Origin: Persicaria tinctoria | Lineage: Eukaryota > Streptophyta > Magnoliopsida > Caryophyllales > Polygonaceae | Direction: 5' to 3' | Assembly (NCBI GenBank): GCA_037127255.1 | Contig: JBANSL010000018.1 | Location: 15,225,175 to 15,289,174 of the forward strand | Length of the DNA: 64,000 bases | Shown here: piece by piece, positions 45,336 to 55,769 of the stretch | Layout of the letters: the number at the start of each line of letters is the position of its first letter | How positions within the stretch are numbered: position 1 is the first letter of the stretch | Program-made: the position numbers and the translations under genes | The notes under the pieces: generated by a model | What the model was told of the DNA's origin: nothing | The model's input: the letters and a program-made list of their open reading frames with translations, nothing else | Database searches by the model: none

Positions 45336-45714
45336 GAACTGCTTGATCTGATCTGCAATTTTTTTTCTTTGTAGAGATTTGCCACCGGATCTGATCTGCG
45401 ATTTGTCAAGGTTTGGGTGGAGGCGAATGGAGATCTAGGGTTTAGAGAGAGAGGGAGTAAAGAGGCGGTGAGGAATGAGGAGTATAATTTCTCTTTAATT
45501 TTATCACCGAAAACTGTGCTACGGCGACCAAATACGTTTTTTTTGTAGCCCCAAAAGAATTTGGGCGACAATTTTAAATTTTCATCACCGAAAATATGTT
45601 TTGGACGACAAAGTGTATTTTTGTCACTGAAATGTATATTTGGGCGACCACAATTTTTTTGTCACCTTTATTTTATATTTTTTGTCACGCAAAAGCAGTT
45701 TTCTTGTAGTGCTC

Positions 45715-46454
45715 GCTCGCTCCGACCTCCTTCGATCTCGCCGTTGCGCCCTCGCCGCCTCCGCCTCCGATCTCGCTCCTTCGCTCGCTTGCTCCCTCAC
45801 CGCCTCCGAATACGTCGACCAGATCTAGCCTCGATTTTGCAATTGAGATCGATTGCAATCGTTCCAAGCACACACAGATTCAATTAATTGATGGATGCAC
45901 CGAGTTGATCGAGATCTAGACCTTCATAGCGCGAATCTTCGATTGGCGAAATCCAGGACGAATTCGGATTTACAGGAGCAGGAATCCGACCAACAAGATA
46001 TGGCCGCAAGAGTTTCCTTGAATCACGCCGATAGGCGGTGCCGGATCTGGCCACGAACCGGCGACACCGGGAGGAGGAGCGGGGGGACGAAGACCGGCGG
46101 CGTAGGAGGAGAGGAGGAGCGACCGGAATTTGCGTCCGAAGGAAGCGTGATAAAGATCTGAAGGAAGGAGAAAAGGAACATGGGTAGAAGGAAGAGAAGG
46201 GGAACTGGTTTTATTGTGGACAGTTTTACAATTTATCCAAAAAAATTGGACAATTCACCAATTTGTAAAAAAAAAAAATAACGGTTTGACAAATTTTTTA
46301 TATATATATTAAGCTTTAGATATTGACAGTTTGACCGTTCTTTTTTTGGTGCCATAAATTTAATACGGATGAACACCTACTCCTTCCTCACCACCATCTC
46401 CTTCCTCCTCTTCTGGTTTCCACAAACTCGGAACGATATCTTATTACCCTGTCG
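45715..46454. other. No gene; GC-rich then AT-rich flank
   Basis: 45720-46170 is GC-rich with repeated TCGCTCGCTCC-like strings and frames that match nothing. 46380-46450 is a leader resembling 51125-51178, both upstream of phosphatase gene starts or relics. Confidence 0.35.
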
Positions 46455-46618
46455 ATGGACCGTGATCAAATCGACAACATCATCAATCAGCTGTCGGGAA
46501 ATCAACCCTTGGCTATTTGAGAGGTCTAGTCTCTGATCCAACAACGCTGTCTCGTTGCCGTTGACATCTTCTCCGCTGAGCCGACTCGATCTTCTCCAGC
46601 CTCAAGCTCCTATTACTG
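46455..46618 (+). pseudogene. Orphan first exon of another PP1-like paralogue
   Basis: Starts MDRDQIDNIINQLSGNQ and ends, after internal stops and frameshift, with a LQPQAPITG-like end and a splice donor (ACTG|GTAATT) in the position of the exon 1 donor of genes A-C. No second exon follows before the next first exon at 46794. Confidence 0.72.
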
Positions 46619-46793
46619 GTAATTAAGGCTAAAAGAAAAATGCATTGTAATCCCAAATTCGCTACAAATCAAGCACAAGTTTTTGTATTCTTGCCTCTAT
46701 TTATTTAATTAGGATGACATTTATTTTAATTTTTCCCTCCTCTTTAAATTATTGTTTTGCGATGACAAAGTTTGAAGGGATCATCGACAACAT

Positions 46794-49700
46794 ATGGAAC
46801 TATCTGTTGCTGACGACATCATCCGTCGACTGCTCAAAGCTGGGAGAGAGTCAAAGCAGGCTGGGCTTTCGGAGGGCGAGATCCGCCAACTCTGTGTCAC
46901 ATCCCGTTTCATCTTCCTGGGAAAGCCAAATGTTCTCCGTCTCAGAGCTCCCATTAGGATCGCCGGTACGCTTTCTTTTACTAGCACTGCTGCTTTGTTC
47001 ATCTCATTTCCATGCTGAGTTCCGCCTTTTCCTAATTCAATGTTTGGGCATATACTCCGCCCCATCGATCAGTCGATCGAATTTGTGCGTTGACTTGTCA
47101 TGTCAAGTGATTCTTCGAGATGGGTATGTAAATATTGGCCTTTCGCTGGCCGAATAATCCCATCATCAGTGTTGACTTTCGGTTTCAGATACCCAATTCA
47201 AAAGCTTCAATTATCTTCCCTTTCATTTCCGAGCATCGGAAACTTCAATCCAGATGGAGGCCGTGATATATATAGATCTAGGATTTTATGTTGAGGTCTA
47301 ATTAATATTTTTTTTAAGATATATTGGGGAAAAAAAACTTAAATTTGTAATTGAAATAGTTATTTTAAGTGAAAAAAAATAAAAGAATTATTTTTTCAGA
47401 GAATTTTTTGTGTTTACATATAAAGAAGAATTTTTTGTTTAAAAATATTGGAAACTTAAACTTAATTCAATAATAAAGTAACATGTATTTTTACAAGGGA
47501 ATTAATGAGGGACGGGTTACACCATTTAACTCTTTATGTTATCTGAGTTAATTTAAGGTATGAAGTGTTAGCTTTAAGTTTGTAGTTTCTTAAGTTCAAT
47601 TCTTGCATGTAACTAGACTATAAATAGCAATCATTGTAAGCATAAACATATATCAATATGACTGAAAAACACAAATAAGAGTGAAACACATTTGATCGAA
47701 GAAACATTTGAGCTTTTTTTTCCTACTCAAATTGCCTCTTCTAATATTATTTCCTCTTCAAATTCTATCATAGGTGACATCCATGGTCAGTATGATGATC
47801 TTCTTCGGCTTTTTGAAGTTGGTGGATATCCTCATGAGTCCAATTACTTATTTTTGGGCAATTATGTCGACTTTGGGAGATCAAGTTTGGAGACAATATG
47901 CCTTCTTCTTGCATTCAAGGTTAGGTATCCTGAAAACATTTTCCTGTTGAGGGGAAACCATGAAGATGATAAAATAAACCGTATTCATGGGTTCTATGAT
48001 GAGTGCAAGAGACGATATAATGTTTGACTGTGGAAGATCTTCTCGGATTGCCTCAACTGCCTACCAGTTGCTGCTCTAATAGATGGTAAGATCCTCTGTA
48101 TCCATGGTGGTCTCTCGCCAGAACTCCATAATTTGGCCGAGATTGAGCATATTGAGAGGCCTACAACCATACTAGACAAAGGCTTGCTTTTTGATCTGCT
48201 TTGGTCGAGACCAAATTGGGGTTCTGACAGTTGGGGCGAGGAAGTAATTGATGGCTCGATTTCAATTAATACTTTTGGCAAAGATAAGGTCATCGAGTTT
48301 CTTGACAATAATGAATTGGATCTAATCTGTTGTGGTAATCAGGTATTCCTTGCCAAACCATATATTTTGTAATGTTTAATTGTAATGATGATACAATTTA
48401 TATTACTATTAACAAACTGCACGCAATAGTCAGAAGTTACTTTTAATCTCACTCATTGATCTTCTTAAATCAATGACACAGATTTGTTAACATGATACAC
48501 CATAAGATCGAGTTATGTTGTGTACATATGATCTATTGTCTATCTATGTATATATATTAAGTCATTGTGAGATCACACCAAATTTTATGTTGTATATGAG
48601 ATATGATTGTGTTGTGCACTGTGTGGTTGCTGCTGTGCTATTAGTTATTTACTGGCAGGATATCGAGATTCTTTTTCCTGATTGTTTGTGTCAAGTAAAA
48701 TTTTGTTTGTGCAGGTCGTGGAGGATGGCTATGAGTTTTTTGCGAAGAGGCGGCTTGTCATTCTATTTTCAGCACCCAATTTTCGCGGCGAGTATGACAA
48801 CGCAGGTGCTAGTTTGCATGTTGACGAGTCTTTAGTGTGTTCTTTAGAGATTTTAAAGGTAAGAGGGGAAGCATCGAATTATCTATACGTCGTACCCTTA
48901 TCTGTGTGCTTGGTTGCTTTTTTTTTTTTGGTGGCAAGTGTGCTTGGTTGCTAGTCTAGCTCTAATGCGTAGGGGTGTACTGGTGTACACTGATTCGAAC
49001 TCGTCTAGAAACAACAAGAACAAAAAAAAAAACTAGAAGTATTAAGGTCCTAGATCATTATCAAATCAAAAGCATATATAGTTAAATTTTTTGAATTATA
49101 CATTTCCATTTCAGTTACTAATTAATTAGTAGCACGCAAAATCTAAACACAATCCTAATTTGATTTGTGCATTTTTCATGCCATTGAATTGTCATTCAAA
49201 ATACAAAAATAGAGCTTCGAGCTAGACTACCTGTGTGCTTGGTTGCTAGTCTAACTCTAAGCTCTATTTTGGTATTTTGAATGACAATTCAATGGCAATG
49301 AAAAATGCGCAAATCAAATTAGGATTGTGTTCAGATTTTGTATATGCTACTAATTAATAAATGAAATGGAAATTTATAGTCCAAAAAATCTAACTATATA
49401 TGGTTTTGATTTGATAATGATCTAGGACCTGAGTACTTCTAGTTTGATTTTTTTTTTTGTTCTTGTTGTTTGTAGACGAGTTCGAATCAGTGTACACCCC
49501 TACGCATTAATTCCTACCATCCTTGTTCTTACTGCAAAAGGCCCCTAATTAAGTGCAATTTTCATAGCCAATTTCATGTTTTTCCATTTGCTCATTTGGT
49601 ATATATGATCATCTTCGAGTGTCATTAATACAATATTCCATATACGCCCATTTTCTTGAATGTAGTATTTATCTCATATTTGCTGTGCTCTTTTCGTGTA

Positions 49701-50778
49701 CTTACTAAAGCCTCGAGAAAGGATTGCTATGCTGAGGAAAATTAGAGGCAGCCATCTTACAACTGCAACCAAGTCAGAGAACACACCGGGAGGCAATACC
49801 TCGACGAGCAAAGCAGCAAGCAAGAATACAAGTGTTTTCCTTGGGCCCATGGTAATTGTTTTGGAAAGGATAATACTATTTATATATGAAATTCGATCAA
49901 AATAATCGAAAGCACTACATTTTTCAAATGCATATATCTATATATATATATGGTGAGTGCGGATTGATATTTTATACGCTAGCTCTTTGTAAATACAAAA
50001 TAACAGCCTGCTGAAAGGATGAGCAAGTCCGACACCGGAAGCACCAATGTTGCAGGAGCTAAGCTGCCTGAGAGCTCAGTACAAGAAACCAGACCCTTCA
50101 AAATTGATCCAGCAAACCTATATAGAAGCAAATCCCCGGGGGTTAAGGTACATAATTTCTATGAATCCATCTCTTCTAACTCTTTCTTATTAACTCGAAT
50201 GGTGGTACTATCAGCTTCCATCATACAATGGACCCACCAAGTGTTTGATTTGAATTGGTTTACCATACATACTCGTAATCGTATATATTTAGATGCTTCT
50301 AAGGATTTTGTCAGTTGAGTTTCCATCATATATATACAGATATCAATGTTTGATCACGTACGTTAACTATGACTCGTAACCAGCCTGCTGAAAGGAGGAG
50401 CAAGTCCAACACTAGACGAAGCATCAATGTTACAGCTAATCTGCCTGAGAGCTCCCAACAAGCCACCAGACCCTTTAAGATTGATCCAGCAACAAGGTAT
50501 AGAAGCGCGTCCCCGGGGGTCAAGGTAATTTCTTTGGTCTCGTCTCTTTCCTCTTAACTCGAATGTTTATGGTGGTATACTATCAGTTTCCATCATACAA
50601 TGAACCCACCAAGTGTTTGATTTCGTTTCCATACATACTCATAGATATTTAGATGCTTCTAAGGATTTTGTCAGTTCAGTTTCCATCATATACAGATACC
50701 AATTAATGTTTGATCATGTGTTGTGACTCTCGGAATTGGGCATTGTATGTGCAGCGCTTTCTTGGTGCCAAGGTTTGA
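46794..50778 (+). pseudogene. PP1-like phosphatase paralogue C with cassette tail, broken
   Basis: Exons: 46794-46965, 47774-48342, 48715-48858, 49711-49851, 50007-50147, 50384-50524, 50755-50778; lengths keep frame throughout. Exon 2 has a TGA at 48025-48027 where A and B have an Arg codon (NVRLWK). It shares GNYVDFG (D92N, R96F) and also loses R221 ([10 protein letters not shown] region replaced) and H248 (CCGNQ), with 12 extra bases in exon 2. Exon 3 stops exactly at EILK. Three 47-codon tail exons follow, starting PRER, PAER and PAER; the last two contain RPFKIDPA and end YRSxSPGVK; the final exon codes RFLGAKV. The tail reading frames are intact although the core is broken. Confidence 0.8.
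48963..49509. repeat. Long foldback (two ~250-bp inverted arms, 41-base loop)
   Basis: Left arm 48963-49217, right arm 49259-49509, nearly identical when one is inverted (TAATGCGTAGGGGTGTAC at the left end, its complement at the right end). The string GTGTGCTTGGTTGCTAGTCT occurs just before the left arm (48938) and again in the loop (~49233). It lies in the intron between exon 3 and the first tail exon of gene C. Confidence 0.92.
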
Positions 50779-50881
50779 CCCTATGATGTTAATTTGATGA
50801 ACATAAAGAGGGAAGATATTAGGCTGCAAGATTGGGGGTGATGAAAGACTTGTTGGCCTGTGATCGATCGTCGATCACACC

Positions 50882-50887
50882 AATAAA
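50882..50887 (+). terminator. Poly(A) signal, gene C
   Basis: AATAAATGAATGCC about 105 bases after the stop, the same position and context as in gene B. Confidence 0.5.
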
Positions 50888-51120
50888 TGAATGCCATGGT
50901 GTTGCTTGTTGCTTGTTCCATGTTCATGTACACCATTTCCATTAATTGTTGAGCATGTGAATAAATGAATGCTATGATGATGGTAACAAATTTCAGGATT
51001 TTGAGGAAACAGAAGTGTTTTGTGAATTATCTTTAAGAATAAGATGCTAGCAAAACAAAAGCACTAACAACCCTTATTCTATACATAAGTTAACTTGATT
51101 GTCATCTTTTCATTTTCGAT

Positions 51121-51178
51121 CTGGATCTCTGATTCCTCACCGTCTCCTCCTTTGGTTTCCGCAAACTCAGATTGATAT
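51121..51178 (+). promoter_or_regulatory. Leader relic of a further PP1-like copy
   Basis: CTCCTCCTTTGGTTTCCGCA and following bases match the sequence just upstream of the orphan exon (46405-46442). The similarity stops at 51180, where a GC-rich repeat begins. Confidence 0.5.
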
Positions 51179-51180
51179 CA

Positions 51181-51350
51181 ACGGGGCGGGGAGTATTGTC
51201 CCGTCCCCATTTACCAAAAGTACCCCGTCTCTGTTCCCGTTCCGCGATAAAAAATAAAAAAAAAATGACCCCATTCCCATGAGGTCCCCGCCTTCATTTT
51301 TTTCCATTTACTTTTCTCACGGGTTTCCCCATCCGGTTCCCCGTCCAAAA
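51181..51350. repeat. GC-rich repeat (GGGACGGGG/CCCCGTCCC type)
   Basis: Repeated CCCCGTC/CCCGTCCCC strings with an A-rich middle; similar in kind to 1676-1785 and 56325-56395. It truncates the phosphatase leader relic. Confidence 0.4.
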
Positions 51351-51439
51351 CTCGTGGTTTTTCCTATTTAATAGAAAACTCTATGATATTATTAAATTTA
51401 AATCGAATATATAATATAAATAGCATCAAATAAATGTAA

Positions 51440-51803
51440 ATTAAAGTAAAAGGGGTTGTTATATGCACATCGATTTTCTCGCCATCGGCACGGTGGCGGA
51501 GCCGACGTTCTGAGTCGGCAAGGAGAATGCAAGATTCATGGCTTGCCTGAAAATATGTTGTCCCGTCGACTGAACCGTGCTTCTATTGCCTATGTCACTG
51601 TCGAGTCCCTGGGTTGGCATGTCCCATCGCCTGCAAGTAGAGTATTCGGCAGCCTCGGACAGAGCCACACGACCAGCCTGAATGCCAACTTAGGAAGTAG
51701 GCATCTACATCCAGCTTGCCAACCCAGGAACTCGCAAGCGGTACCGTGCATTTGGTGAGATGGAGTCGTGCGAATAGCATAACCGAAATTGGCTCTGATA
51801 CCA
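51440..51803 (-). mobile_element. LTR-element 5' internal leader with tRNA-Met primer site
   Basis: Primer site TGGTATCAGAGC on the minus strand at 51792-51803, next to an LTR end. The leader continues leftward without a recognisable gag. Confidence 0.6.
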
Positions 51804-51806
51804 ATT

Positions 51807-52800
51807 TGATACGGGGTTAGCCGTAGGATGGCCCGATCTTCGACAATCAAAGAAGAAATAACAAGAACGGAAGCAAAAGACTCAAAGACTCGATGAACAA
51901 TATGCAAGACTCGAAATTGATAACAAAGACTCGACCGATAAGGACTGAGTCGATCTATATAGAACAAGATAAAGACACCAGGCCTCCAAAGAGGGTAGGA
52001 ACCAATACCAATGACTATATAACCCTTCTCTACAACCCTACACAACCAAGCGGACAACTTGAAGGTACAAGGAGGGGGCTCGTGGATGCTTGATAGCACC
52101 AATCCTATGACGAGAATCGACACACACCATGCATGATGGATAGCACCAATCCTATGACGAGAATCGACACACACCAAACATGTGGTAGCACCAACCCACC
52201 AAAGAGGATCAACACACACAAGACAAACCAAGCTAAGAACAACACATCGAAACCTATCCCACGCAGGGGAACTCGGTTCCTCCCTAGGAGAACTCTCCAA
52301 ATATGACTTTTGTCAAAAATTCAATTCTAATATCTCATTTTATTAAATGAATAAAAGCATCTTAAATAGAAAACATAATCCTAGATAAAATAAAACTACT
52401 TGGTGGCCAAGGAAATATCTTAAAGATAGATTTTCCCTTTTCCACTTTATTTATCCTAGAAAATAAATATAAAAACTAATTAGATATAATATCAATTAAT
52501 TGAAAAGTCAACTAATAGATATTATTCTAATTTACATTATTCCTAAATAAATATAAGGATAAAATAATAAATTAAATATAGAAAGATAATTATTTTCGTC
52601 CAAATAGTGAACAGCTGCAAAGATGTTGATTTTCGGCCATGTTCCCGGTGGATTCTGGAAGAATCTTCAACAGCAAAGTTGTAGATCTATTCGTTCTCGT
52701 TCCAAAAAGATATGACACGAATCAATCCGATCAATATGGACTCCGAACGACCCATTTTACTGAGACGTCGCAAAGCTGTCAAATCTGCTGAACGAATCCA
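51807..52800 (-). repeat. LTR, minus orientation
   Basis: Inner end TGATACGGGG beside the primer site; TATA box (GTTATATAGTC on the minus) near 52013-52025; outer end uncertain, estimated near 52800. Contains a 47-bp tandem duplication (52092 and 52139). The 236-codon minus frame at 51590-52300 spans LTR and leader and is not a gene. Confidence 0.5.
52092..52185. repeat. Two tandem copies of a 47-bp unit
   Basis: GATAGCACCAATCCTATGAC starts at 52092 and 52139. Confidence 0.9.
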
Positions 52801-52806
52801 AACTTG

Positions 52807-53217
52807 TTGATAAGCACCACTTATTTTCCCTTCATCATAGATAGGAAGTGTGAGGCTTCTGAGGTTAGAAGAGGGAAGGTCTTCTAAAGGTTGTATCTAG
52901 AAGTCATAGGATAGGAAGAAGTGAAATAAAGTTGTTTTGAATCCTACGGGTTGGATAACCCTAGACGGGGATGTAGGCGAAGTTGCGTCGAACCTCGTTA
53001 ACATATCGTGTGTTCTTTATTCTTATGCTCTTTATCTTTATTGTTTATCTTTGTCTTGCTCATTATTCGTAGCTTTATTCATATCTTGTCTCTGTGTGTT
53101 TTATAAGGTCTTATCTCTGATTGGTAAAGTCTTACTATTTATGAGATTGTAAACAGTTCTCATATTCTATTCATCCCCCTTCTAGAGTATTTGTTAGTTT
53201 TTTATCTGCATATTCCG
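52807..53217 (+). repeat. SIRE-type LTR 3' portion, partial
   Basis: GACGGGGATGTAGGC, GTCGAACCTCGTTAAC and CCCCCTTCTAGAGTATTT follow in the same order and spacing as in the solo LTR at 8752-9793, so this is a related, truncated LTR. Confidence 0.6.
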
Positions 53218-53381
53218 TACTTCACATTATAAAGATATGATTTTAACCATTGATTTGATTTATAAAGTAGCACTTGTACACATATGCTAATTGGTAATTA
53301 CATAAAAGTACAATACTGCAATTCAACAACCAACTAAATTACTGATCATACAACCTAGATCTAATAAACATACACTATTGA

Positions 53382-55103
53382 TCAATCGCGTTCCGCGATC
53401 CTGGATCTTCTTGAAGAAGGTTGGCGATTCTTAACGTTGTTAAACCAAACATATGACACCGCGATTACAAGAACACAAGAAAACCCCGAAGCAAAACCAA
53501 CAAAAAGACCATCTAGAAACTCCGACAAGGTGTGATCATGATGGCTTTCATTTCCATCTACTGCTCTTCTTGATTTTGCCGGTTTAGAACATGGGTGGTT
53601 CAATTGTTCGCCGCATAATCCTGGATTACCTTCAAAGCTAGATTTTGGAAAAGTAAGAAATTGATCACCTGTTGGTATTAGACCTTCAAGATCATTATAA
53701 GACACGTCGAAATGTGACAAGAAATTGAGACTTGTTAGCGATGTTGGAATATCTCCGTTCAGGTTGTTTGTAGAGAGGTTCAACATTTCTAGCTTTCTTA
53801 AATTCGACACACTGATCGGGATGTGGCCAGAAAAATGGTTGTTATTGAGGTCTAGTCCTTGAAGATTTCGCAACTTGCCAATCTCTTCTGGAATATTGCC
53901 GGTAAAAGCATTGTAGGAGAGGCCTAGCCGATGATAATAACTGGCGCCCTTAAAGCGAACGTAAGTACTACTGTTACCCCTGGTAACAAGAACAGGGAGC
54001 TCAAATTGAGACTGGTTTGAATCTACTAGAACATTTTGTGAGGTAAGGGCCGACAATTGGCACAATTTTAGGGGAAACTCTCCGGCCAAACTATTGTTAT
54101 CTAGATCTAATCTAAATAGGTTGGGTAGTGATCCTAACCAATTCGGAACTCTACCTACTATTCTATCGCCTTCAAGGCTCAAATGAAGTAAGCTCTTCAA
54201 ACTAAAAAGCCAGTTAGGGATGATGCCTGGTTCAAAGTTGCAGCTTCTAAGGGTAAGGAATTGAAGCTTTGAGAATTCACCCAAACCTATAAAGTTTTTA
54301 TGGACAGGTAAGGTTTCGCCATAGAAGTTTAATGAAAGGAAAGCGCTTGTTAGATTCGTACATGCAGCTAAAATTCTTAGTGTCCCTGTGATATTTGTAA
54401 AGAAATTTTGTGCTAGAGCAATGAAGGACAAAGATTTTAGTTCAACGATTTTGGGGGAGATTTGGCCAGATAAACTATTTCGCGCGACTCCAAGTGCAAT
54501 GAGGGACTTGCACGAGTATATACTTTCTGGTAAAGCGCCATTCAAACTATTGCTCCTAAGATCAAGCTTTTGGAGTTTAGCCAATTTTGAAAAATCTAAT
54601 TTTGAGATGTCTCCATTGAGATAGTTATCCCTCAAAATTATTTCCACTAGAAGTGTACAGTTCATCAAAGACGATGGGATAGGACCGCTAAGATGGTTTT
54701 TGTTAAGGTGAAGCTTTTCTAAGGATAAGAGCATTCCAATCTCTTGAGGGATGGAGCCGGAAATGCTATTTGAAGATAAATCTATGATTCTAAGGTTGGT
54801 AAGCATAACAAGGTTGCTGATGGAGGATGTGATTGCCCCATCTAGACCCCTTGAAGGCAACTGCAAATAGATTACTCTACCGTTGACATCACATCCTATC
54901 CCTTCCCATTGACAACAATTTGTAGAAGAAGACCAATTTAATGGAAGAGAAGGAGGTGTTGAAATGTTTGAGGAGAAGGCGAGAAGAGCGGATTGATCTT
55001 GGTGGTTACAAACTTGCGGGCGAGAGAAGACAAAGGAATACAAGAGCAAAGTGAAAAAGAGAAGATGGGTAGGAAGAGCATATGGTGGTTGTTTTGGAAA
55101 CAT
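53382..55103 (-). CDS. LRR receptor-like protein without kinase (PSY1R/RLP2-like), 573 aa
   Basis: Single exon, ATG 55103. A signal peptide (~1-28, LLFFTLLLYSFVFS) precedes the LRR N-cap with NCCQWEGIGCD. About 15 plant-type LRRs follow (LxxLxxLxLxxNxLxGxIP), an island-like gap near FELPVLVTRGNSS, the C-terminal cap NPGLCGEQLNHPC, a single membrane helix (FVGFASGFSCVLVIAVSYVW) and a ~15-residue basic tail. The C-terminal LRR-cap arrangement resembles PSY1R and the kinase-less RLP2/RLP3 group, which work at the plasma membrane with co-receptors. It is shorter than the ~700 residues usual there, suggesting lost LRRs. The frame is fully intact and is the best-preserved large gene here. Confidence 0.85.
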   Translation of the reverse strand: MFPKQPPYALPTHLLFFTLLLYSFVFSRPQVCNHQDQSALLAFSSNISTPPSLPLNWSSSTNCCQWEGIGCDVNGRVIYLQLPSRGLDGAITSSISNLVMLTNLRIIDLSSNSISGSIPQEIGMLLSLEKLHLNKNHLSGPIPSSLMNCTLLVEIILRDNYLNGDISKLDFSKLAKLQKLDLRSNSLNGALPESIYSCKSLIALGVARNSLSGQISPKIVELKSLSFIALAQNFFTNITGTLRILAACTNLTSAFLSLNFYGETLPVHKNFIGLGEFSKLQFLTLRSCNFEPGIIPNWLFSLKSLLHLSLEGDRIVGRVPNWLGSLPNLFRLDLDNNSLAGEFPLKLCQLSALTSQNVLVDSNQSQFELPVLVTRGNSSTYVRFKGASYYHRLGLSYNAFTGNIPEEIGKLRNLQGLDLNNNHFSGHIPISVSNLRKLEMLNLSTNNLNGDIPTSLTSLNFLSHFDVSYNDLEGLIPTGDQFLTFPKSSFEGNPGLCGEQLNHPCSKPAKSRRAVDGNESHHDHTLSEFLDGLFVGFASGFSCVLVIAVSYVWFNNVKNRQPSSRRSRIAERD

Positions 55104-55350
55104 GGTTTGTGCTAATTTAGGAGTAAGATTTGAAGTGTACTATTTGCTGTTTGCTAAACCTGTAAATGCTTAGCCCTTTTGTAGTGTTTGATCAAGTAGG
55201 AACCAGACTTGTTCAAAGTGGCATACACCAATTGCAGCCACAGATACACTAGACGTATGCCATTTTTTATACGATTGACTTTTAGTAAATTAAATAGCAA
55301 CGGTCAAATTTTATCTTGGACCTTTGAGGATCTAAATTATTCAAACACCC
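55104..55350. other. 5' flank of the receptor gene
   Basis: No further gene; contains the presumed promoter, without a clear TATA box. Confidence 0.3.
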
Positions 55351-55354
55351 CTCC

Positions 55355-55760
55355 GCCCTCTTCTTTTCTTCTTTTTTTTTTCTTTTTCTTTTTTTATTAA
55401 GCAAGAATTTGAGACAATATATGCAAGTCTGACTCTCGAGAGGTCGACTAATCAGCAAGCGAAAACCGCCTAAACATACAATACAATAAGAAAATGACGC
55501 TAAGAAACAAGCAAAAATAACTCTACAATAAGAACGATCTAAGCAGAACTCCTCCCAAAAGTTGCGGATGACAGCGAAGAACGAAATCAAACACCACCGA
55601 ATAGTAGCATCGTGGACCAACGGTACAACAAAAATCTATTTCATGTGGAAGTGCAAACGAACCTCCAAGGAAGCTCCTTCCCGGATACGGAATCACCCTG
55701 AAAGCACCACCTCGGGCCGATCGATGGTTTGGTCTTGGTCCCAAAATCAACCTGTATAAA
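55355..55760 (-). mobile_element. Non-LTR retroposon 3' end
   Basis: On the minus strand it ends CTCAAATTCTTGCTTAATAA plus an A/G-rich tail (55355-55400). It shares TCCTTGGAGGTTCG, TTGTTGTACCG and GTCGACCTCTCGAGA with the plus-strand element at 59885-60372, so both are copies of one family. Confidence 0.55.
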
Positions 55761-55769
55761 AATAAATAA

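Larger units (their letters stand above)
41652..45711. mobile_element. Non-autonomous CACTA element carrying several host gene pieces
   Basis: Ends CACTACAAGAAAA and, inverted at 45699-45711, the same; target duplication CTC at 41649-41651 and 45712-45714. Subterminal TTTGGGCGACNAAA-type motifs recur near both ends (41668, 41780, 45560, 45640). It is 4060 bp without transposase. On the minus strand it carries fragments of a UBA/PUB protein, an ankyrin-like protein (43430-43620, PLHLDILIGDSELLKHLL), ascorbate peroxidase and a V-ATPase proteolipid, plus a tRNA-Pro-like sequence. Introns are retained, so capture was at the DNA level. Confidence 0.88.

Noticed and set aside
51590..52300. 236-codon minus-strand frame
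   Set aside because: Spans the LTR, primer site and leader of a retroelement and includes a 47-bp tandem duplication; no protein similarity.
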